In this document: piece after piece, positions 1-4,455 of the stretch
Position numbering within the stretch: the stretch's first letter is position 1
Layout: every line of letters begins with the position of its first letter
Translations under genes and position numbers: made by a program
From: Bacilli bacterium
GTDB lineage: Bacteria; Bacillota_I; Bacilli_A; RFN20; CAG-826
Assembly: GCA_024693415.1 (NCBI GenBank)
Contig: JAILKX010000071.1
Span: forward strand, 1 to 6,659
Reading direction: 5' to 3'
Length of the DNA stretch: 6,659 nt
The notes under the pieces: generated by a model
What the model was told of the DNA's origin: nothing
Seen by the model: only the letters and a program-made list of their open reading frames with translations
Database searches by the model: none

Positions 1-816
1 GACCTCGACGTCTTCGGGAACCTTTAGCCCGGAGTCGAGCGCGGCGTTCATGACGGCGGCGGCGATCGAGTCGCGGTAGCAGATGAAGACGCCTTTGGAT
101 TCGGTCTTGAAGATGTGGATGAAGTCGCTGTAGGTGCGGCGGTAGGAATCGTCGGTGTTGATGATGCGGCCCTCCTTCCCAATCTGCTCATGGGTCTCGA
201 GGAAGGTCTTCTCGCAATGGGTCAATAGGCGGCCGGCGTTATGGACGTGGAGGAAGGACATGAGCTTGTCGCCCCCGTTCTCGTAGTAGCCGTTGATGAT
301 GCGGGAGAGCGCATCGGCGTAATTGAAGCGGACGCATCCGACTTTGTCGCCGGTGACCTTGCGGTCGACCACGATGGTCGGGACGTTGTAGGAGGAGATC
401 TCCTTGGCATCGTCGGGATTCAGCTGGTCGTCGAAGATGATGACGCCGTCGCTGTGGAGGGAGATGACCTTCTCGATCATCGAGATCGCCTCTTCGCGGG
501 AATGTCCGGTGGTGAGGACGGTGAGGACGAGGCCCTTCTCCTTCGCCATCTCGGTGACCCCGTTCAGGAAGTTCGAAATGTAGACGTAGTTGGCGCTTGG
601 GATGATGACGCCGATGTTGGTGGTCCTATTGGTGGCGAGGGCCTGGGCCAAGCCGGAGGGCTTATAGCCTAAGCGCTGGATGGTGGCCTCGACTTTCTTG
701 CGGGTCGCGGGGGTGACCGTTCCCCTGTTGTTGATGACGCGGCTCACGGTTGCGAGCGACACGCCGGAGGCCTGAGCGACCTGGTATATTGTGACTCTGT
801 CTTTTAGATTTTCCAT
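1..816 (-). CDS. LacI/GalR-family transcriptional regulator (3' end outside window)
   Basis: Reading the minus strand from the ATG at 816 gives 272 uninterrupted codons that run off the left edge, so the C-terminus is missing (the family is usually about 330-340 residues). Residues 8-60 are a classic LacI DNA-binding head: TIYQVAQASGVSLATVSRVI helix-turn-helix, then TPATRKKVEATIQRLGYKP and a hinge helix ending in LAQALATNRT. The recognition helix SLATVSR is close to that of CcpA. The hinge reads AQAL where AR-x-L is usual. From about residue 67 (NIGVIIP) the periplasmic-binding-protein-like sensor core follows, with DGVIIF (123-128), PTIVVDR (146-152) and the late motif VPEDVEV at the window edge. 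The effector is probably a sugar or related small molecule, but the ligand cannot be read from sequence. AAGGGG lies 8 nt before the ATG and supports this start. It is divergent from the TIR gene, so its target may be itself and/or genes to the left. Confidence 0.95.
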   Translation of the reverse strand, partial: MENLKDRVTIYQVAQASGVSLATVSRVINNRGTVTPATRKKVEATIQRLGYKPSGLAQALATNRTTNIGVIIPSANYVYISNFLNGVTEMAKEKGLVLTVLTTGHSREEAISMIEKVISLHSDGVIIFDDQLNPDDAKEISSYNVPTIVVDRKVTGDKVGCVRFNYADALSRIINGYYENGGDKLMSFLHVHNAGRLLTHCEKTFLETHEQIGKEGRIINTDDSYRRTYSDFIHIFKTESKGVFICYRDSIAAAVMNAALDSGLKVPEDVEV

Positions 817-824
817 GGATGATA

Positions 825-830
825 CCCCTT
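825..830 (-). promoter_or_regulatory. Shine-Dalgarno of the LacI-family gene
   Basis: On the minus strand the sequence reads AAGGGG, 8 nt upstream of the ATG at 816. It fixes this start codon over any downstream alternative. Confidence 0.75.
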
Positions 831-839
831 ACAGCGGCT

Positions 840-867
840 ATTGTACTTGTCAATTTATAGAAAGCAA
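840..867 (-). promoter_or_regulatory. candidate promoter of the LacI-family gene
   Basis: On the minus strand TTGCTT (862-867) and TACAAT (840-845) are separated by 16 bp, a plausible sigma-70/sigma-A promoter that would give a very short leader before the Shine-Dalgarno. An alternative -10, TATAAA (854-859), lies slightly upstream and lacks a good -35. With either choice the palindrome at 867-882 abuts or overlaps the promoter, which suggests autoregulation. Confidence 0.45.
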
Positions 868-882
868 TGAAAAAATTTTCAT
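867..882. promoter_or_regulatory. cre-like operator candidate 1 (ATGAAAAAATTTTCAT)
   Basis: This is a near-perfect 16-bp palindrome. Its outer parts match the TGAAA...TTTTCA halves of CcpA-type cre sites, but the usual central CG is replaced by A/T. It lies just upstream of, or overlapping, the LacI-family gene's promoter. The regulator's recognition helix is CcpA-like, so self-binding is a reasonable inference. Confidence 0.5.
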
Positions 883-902
883 GAATTTTCATTCCGTTTT
901 CA
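876..902 (+). repeat. three TTTTCA half-sites in helical phase
   Basis: TTTTCA occurs at 876-881, 886-891 and 897-902, with start-to-start steps of 10 and 11 bp. All three copies therefore face the same side of the helix. The second copy is also part of a shorter inverted repeat, TGAATTTTCA (882-891). The arrangement suggests cooperative binding by one regulator, probably the adjacent LacI-family protein. Confidence 0.45.
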
Positions 903-954
903 CGCATAACGCGGAAGTTATGATTAGGTCGGACCTTTTACGGAAACCAAGGCC

Positions 955-970
955 ATGAAAATTTTTTCCA
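955..970. promoter_or_regulatory. cre-like operator candidate 2 (ATGAAAATTTTTTCCA)
   Basis: Its first 14 bases are identical to the reverse complement of operator candidate 1, whose centre is 88 bp away. Two matching sites at this distance could bind two dimers of one repressor, with looping possible. It lies about 130 bp upstream of the TIR operon's -10 box, too far to block that promoter directly. Confidence 0.4.
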
Positions 971-1055
971 AGATTTTGCACATCAATCAACGATGTCGAA
1001 AAAGGCCAAAAGAAAGCCCAAATATTGCAGTTATAACGTACGCATACTCTTGAGC

Positions 1056-1073
1056 GTTGCGTGTACGCGCAAC
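1056..1073. promoter_or_regulatory. 18-bp GTAC-centred palindrome upstream of the TIR operon promoter
   Basis: GTTGCGTGTACGCGCAAC reads the same on both strands except for one mismatched pair (16 of 18 bases symmetric). Its centre is about 50 bp upstream of the expected transcription start of the TIR gene. A smaller palindrome with the same core, CGTACG, sits at 1037-1042, with centres 25 bp apart. The position suits an activator or repressor site. No T-tract follows, so it is not a terminator. The cognate factor is unknown. Confidence 0.45.
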
Positions 1074-1102
1074 TTCTATTAGGAAAAATACACACAGTTG
1101 TT

Positions 1103-1108
1103 TATAAT
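1103..1108 (+). promoter_or_regulatory. -10 box of the TIR/lipoprotein operon
   Basis: A perfect TATAAT lies 42 nt before the ATG at 1151, giving an expected start of transcription near 1115. The -35 region is poor: the best match is TTAGGA at 1079-1084 with an 18-bp spacer. A weak -35 next to an upstream palindrome fits activator dependence, which is inference. Confidence 0.55.
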
Positions 1109-1110
1109 GT

Positions 1111-1139
1111 CTAAATCTAGTAGGTCTACAGGATTTTAG
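1111..1139 (+). promoter_or_regulatory. interrupted inverted repeat at the transcription start/5' leader of the TIR operon
   Basis: Outer arms CTAAATC (1111-1117) and GATTTTAG (1132-1139) pair with one bulged T, and inner arms GTAG (1120-1123) and CTAC (1126-1129) are also complementary. As DNA it could be an operator overlapping the start site. As RNA its 3' arm would cover the first bases of the Shine-Dalgarno. Confidence 0.35.
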
Positions 1140-1144
1140 GGGGG
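1138..1144 (+). promoter_or_regulatory. Shine-Dalgarno of the TIR gene
   Basis: AGGGGGG ends 6 nt before the ATG at 1151. It selects this start, which also places the first zinc-ribbon cysteines near the N-terminus as expected. Confidence 0.75.
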
Positions 1145-1150
1145 TCGTGC

Positions 1151-4100
1151 ATGGAAGTAAAACATGCTTCTGGCGATTATTGCTGTGAGCAATGTCGCGA
1201 ATCATTCAGCGAAAAATGGAAGGAGCTGAAGCCTAACGTTTACGCATGCCCACGCTGCGGACAAGCCAAATATATCTGCTTCGACGATAATGTCGACGCC
1301 GAAGCCCAGCGCCTTCTCGAACTCGATGACATCATCGGCAAAAACGTCATTCCAAACCTCGACGACCTGAACTTCAAAGCCGCCGAGCTTTTCCTGCGCG
1401 GCCTGCGCGACGATTACCCGGACTCCCCCCAAGTCTATTTCTATTCCGCGCTCGCCGACAATTCGATCTGCTACACCCAGGATGACATCGACCCCGAGAA
1501 ATACATTCCCACCCTAAACGACATCCGCGGATCCTCGATTTTCAAGAACAAGAACGTCATCAAGTGCTTGGAGCTCGCCCAAGGGCAGGAGAAAGAGCAT
1601 TATCAGGAGATCTTCAACTACATCGAGACCAAGCGCTCCGAGATCAGCAAGGAATTCTCCAACGGCAAATACCATTACGACGTCTTCCTCTCCTGCAAGG
1701 TCACCGAGATCGACCCGATCACCAAGCAACCGATCCTCGACGGCCGCGGCATGCCCACCAAGACCCGCGAATCCGAGCTCGCCGGCGAAATCTACCGCGT
1801 CCTTTGGAAAAGAGGCATCCAGAACGTCTTCTACTCCGAAGAGGAGAAGGAGAAGATGGCCGGCAAGAAGTTCGAAAACGTCATCTTCTCGGCCCTCCAT
1901 CAGTCCAAGGTCTTGATCCTCGTCGCCAATAAGCGCGAGTACATCGACTGGAGATGGGTCCGCAACGAATGGAAGCGATTCCTGAACGTCATGAACGAGA
2001 ACGCGGACGGGATCGAGCGCAAGCTGATCCTCTACACCGAGGAGCTCGAAGTCAACGAAATCCCGGCAGAGCTTAAAAAATTCCAGATCGTGAGCCGCAA
2101 AAACGTCGGCGCCGACGACATCCTTTTCTCCGCCGTCAAAGACGCGGTCAAATCCGGGGTCGTCTATAGCGGCACCAAGGTCACCGCCAGCAAGATCGAG
2201 GCCAAGAAGATCGAGACGATCTCAATCGTCAAAGGCCAGAGGTTCGACAGCAAAGTCAAATTATCGACCTCCGAGGAAAACGAATTCGAGCTCGCGCAGT
2301 CCGACATGCGCTCCGACGACGCGCGCCACTACAAATACGCCCTCGAGAAGCTCATCCAGCTCTCCAACAGCAACCGCACCAACTTCAAGGTCAACTGGGC
2401 GATGGTCCAATGCCTTTTCAAGGTCAACACCGATGAGCGCCTCTCCAGGATGAGCCTCACCCCAATCGCGAAAGACAAGAACCTCCCCCGCCTCAACGAA
2501 TATCTGACCAATGCGCTCGGCTCGGCCAACGAAACCCAGCAAGGCGAGGTCTTCAAAGCGATGAAGAGCGTCTTCGCCAACACGATGAACAGCGGGCACT
2601 ACGCTTTGTTCTGCTCGATGCTCCGCGGCGAGCTGCCCGACCTTTTCGCGACCTTCATCGGCTTCCTGCGCCAGGAGCAGATGGTCGAGCTCGCCGATGA
2701 GCTCGTCGCCTCGATCAGCGATGCCGTGAGCGACTTGAAGGTCCCCTACTCCATCGATCAGCTGAACCTCATGTGCGAGCGCATGTTCCTCAAGGTCTAT
2801 TCGAACGCCGACGACGCCCTCGACCAATTGCTCGGCCTCTACCAAGCCCTCGCCGACAGTTACATGGACCACAAGCATTATGACTACGCGATCTATTGCT
2901 TCAACGGGATCTTCGCCTACGACGCCTACAATTCCTTCGCCCTGTGGTGGAGGTTCATGGCGTCGCTCAAGCTCGATGACCCCGAATTCCTGCCGGGCAA
3001 GATGAAGGCGGAGAACTTCGTCAATTACGACATCAATAACGACCAGGCCCCGCAGAGGAGGCCGGAGAACCTCTATTCGACCATCGTCGACATCCTCAAA
3101 GGCGGCTACGAGATCAATAACGGCAACGGCAACTACTTCACCATCTGCGTCAACACGGCGAAGAAGATGCTGCTCGCCAAGAAGGAGAAGATCGCCCTGC
3201 CGATGTACAAAATGCTCCTCGACCTCGCGGTCGGGCAATACAAAGAGGGCAGGGTCAGCAAGGAGTACATCACCAATCTCCTCCTCGATACCGGTGACCT
3301 CATGTGCCTCACCGGCCACTTCATGAGCGCCAGGGAATACTATGGCATCGTCGCCACCAACGTCGACGAGGAGAACCCAAGCTCCTATTGGGGCCTCTGC
3401 AAAGCCAAGCTCGGGATCAAGAGCAACTACGGCGCCTTCCTCTACAAAGGGAGGCTTGGCGACGACGAGTTCTTCAAAGCCGCCGCCGACCACGCAAGGG
3501 AATCCGGCGACCGCCTCTACCTCGATTTCTATACCGAGCTGGAGCGCATCAAGAGCAACCGCAAGGAGAGGGGCCTCGCGAAGAAAGGCTTCCTCTACAA
3601 CGAGATCCGCGACATCGCCCACGGCGAATGCACCTCGATCAAGGACATCCTCCGCGTGCTCAAAGACGGCAAGCTCCGCGACCGTTTCCTGCACACCGAA
3701 GCGCCCAAGAAAGCCCCCAATAAGGCTGCAAAGCCGCCGAAAAACCCTGCAAAAGCCGCGAAAGCCGCCAGTTCAAAGAAATTCGGGACGCCGCCATCCT
3801 CCATCGTCGCGGGCATCATCCTATTGGTGCTTACCATCGCTTCGGCCGCCGTCTTCTACTACTTCCGCGACCTGTCGGTGCTCCGGTTCCACCTGATCCA
3901 AGGAATACCGGCGATGAACATCTCGATCGTCCTCCTGATCGCGATCGGCCTCCTCATCGTCCTCGCGATACTGTTCAGGCTCCCGATGTTCGCCAAGCCA
4001 ATTCGCATCCCCCGCTTCTTTGCGATCGTTTCCAAGCTCGTCCTGGTCGGGGCCACCGCATTCGTGTTCGTCTTCTACCGCAACCTAAGCCATGGCATCC

Positions 4101-4438
4101 AAGAAGCGCCATCCGTCGGCGCCTCGTTAGGATGGTCCGAAGACGAAATAGGGCTATATTCCAATATGTTCTACCTCATCACGGTCGGCACCTCGGTGGT
4201 CAACATCATATACACCTTCGTCTCCATGAAGCGCAAAGGCCCCGCGAGCATCACCTCCTCGATCATGGGCATCGCGGCGCTGTTCGTGACGCTTAACCTA
4301 TTCGTCGCGAGCCCCGCTTCCGGCTACACCGAGACGTCCACTGCGTTCGTCGCGTATTTCGTGCAAGCCACCGTCGGCTCCGCCATAATCTCGCTCCTAC
4401 TGAACGCCCTAGGCCGCGCAGGCAGCAAGAAGCAATAG
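1151..4438 (+). CDS. zinc ribbon-TIR-TPR-like protein with six predicted membrane helices
   Basis: 1095 residues. Residues 12-36 form a zinc ribbon (C12-x2-C15, C33-x2-C36). Residues 73-165 are helical and lead into a TIR domain (about 174-335): YDVFLSC is the first strand, SELAGEIYRVLWKRGI the first helix, FENVIFSALHQSKVLILVAN the core, then DWRWVRNEW. E273 occupies the position of the catalytic glutamate of NAD-cleaving TIRs such as SARM1. Zinc ribbon, helical segment and TIR in this order are familiar to me from Bacillota TIR proteins. Residues about 380-850 are an alpha-solenoid with TPR-like pieces (570-610, 707-757). A Lys/Ala/Pro linker (851-877) precedes six hydrophobic segments (about 882-903, 922-943, 955-977, 1003-1024, 1032-1053, 1066-1087). 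Loop charges follow the positive-inside rule, putting TIR and C-terminus in the cytosol. NADase or cyclic-nucleotide-producing activity is inferred from the family, not shown. A lipoprotein gene follows after 17 bp. Confidence 0.85.
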   Translation: MEVKHASGDYCCEQCRESFSEKWKELKPNVYACPRCGQAKYICFDDNVDAEAQRLLELDDIIGKNVIPNLDDLNFKAAELFLRGLRDDYPDSPQVYFYSALADNSICYTQDDIDPEKYIPTLNDIRGSSIFKNKNVIKCLELAQGQEKEHYQEIFNYIETKRSEISKEFSNGKYHYDVFLSCKVTEIDPITKQPILDGRGMPTKTRESELAGEIYRVLWKRGIQNVFYSEEEKEKMAGKKFENVIFSALHQSKVLILVANKREYIDWRWVRNEWKRFLNVMNENADGIERKLILYTEELEVNEIPAELKKFQIVSRKNVGADDILFSAVKDAVKSGVVYSGTKVTASKIEAKKIETISIVKGQRFDSKVKLSTSEENEFELAQSDMRSDDARHYKYALEKLIQLSNSNRTNFKVNWAMVQCLFKVNTDERLSRMSLTPIAKDKNLPRLNEYLTNALGSANETQQGEVFKAMKSVFANTMNSGHYALFCSMLRGELPDLFATFIGFLRQEQMVELADELVASISDAVSDLKVPYSIDQLNLMCERMFLKVYSNADDALDQLLGLYQALADSYMDHKHYDYAIYCFNGIFAYDAYNSFALWWRFMASLKLDDPEFLPGKMKAENFVNYDINNDQAPQRRPENLYSTIVDILKGGYEINNGNGNYFTICVNTAKKMLLAKKEKIALPMYKMLLDLAVGQYKEGRVSKEYITNLLLDTGDLMCLTGHFMSAREYYGIVATNVDEENPSSYWGLCKAKLGIKSNYGAFLYKGRLGDDEFFKAAADHARESGDRLYLDFYTELERIKSNRKERGLAKKGFLYNEIRDIAHGECTSIKDILRVLKDGKLRDRFLHTEAPKKAPNKAAKPPKNPAKAAKAASSKKFGTPPSSIVAGIILLVLTIASAAVFYYFRDLSVLRFHLIQGIPAMNISIVLLIAIGLLIVLAILFRLPMFAKPIRIPRFFAIVSKLVLVGATAFVFVFYRNLSHGIQEAPSVGASLGWSEDEIGLYSNMFYLITVGTSVVNIIYTFVSMKRKGPASITSSIMGIAALFVTLNLFVASPASGYTETSTAFVAYFVQATVGSAIISLLLNALGRAGSKKQ

Positions 4439-4441
4439 AAA

Positions 4442-4447
4442 AGAGGA
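4442..4447 (+). promoter_or_regulatory. Shine-Dalgarno of the lipoprotein gene
   Basis: AGAGGA lies 8 nt before the ATG at 4456, immediately after the TIR gene's TAG. No promoter or terminator is visible in the 17-bp gap, which supports co-transcription. Confidence 0.7.
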
Positions 4448-4455
4448 ACAGCATC

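Larger units (their letters stand above)
817..1150. other. divergent intergenic regulatory region
   Basis: This 334-bp gap separates the divergent regulator and TIR genes and is visibly more AT-rich than the flanking genes. I see no convincing protein-coding gene here; short open frames lack ribosome binding sites and family features. It holds the regulator's promoter and cre-like operator candidates (about 840-970), an unassigned stretch (about 971-1029), two GTAC-centred palindromes (1037-1042 and 1056-1073), the -10 box of the TIR operon (1103-1108) and an inverted repeat in its leader (1111-1139). Confidence 0.8.

Noticed and set aside
241..672. Plus-strand open frame opposite the LacI-family gene
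   Set aside because: It is antisense to a clear regulator with family motifs, has an Asp/Val/Gly-rich composition typical of antisense frames in GC-rich DNA, and lacks a ribosome binding site.
926..939. AGGTCGGACCT followed by TTTT as a terminator
   Set aside because: The 5-bp arms leave only a single-base loop, the T-run is four bases, and no gene ends here because the flanking genes diverge.
980..996. ACATC...GATGT inverted repeat
   Set aside because: The arms are only 5 bp with a 7-bp spacer and no supporting promoter context; chance occurrence is likely.
889..1205. Small minus-strand open frames in the divergent intergenic region
   Set aside because: No ribosome binding sites, no recognisable motifs, and they overlap the regulatory elements and the TIR gene's start.
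2261..3694. Long minus-strand open frame (477 codons) inside the TIR gene
   Set aside because: It mirrors the C-ending codon bias of the sense gene, has a monotonous Val/Glu/Asp/Leu composition with no recognisable domain, and lies fully within a well-supported protein.
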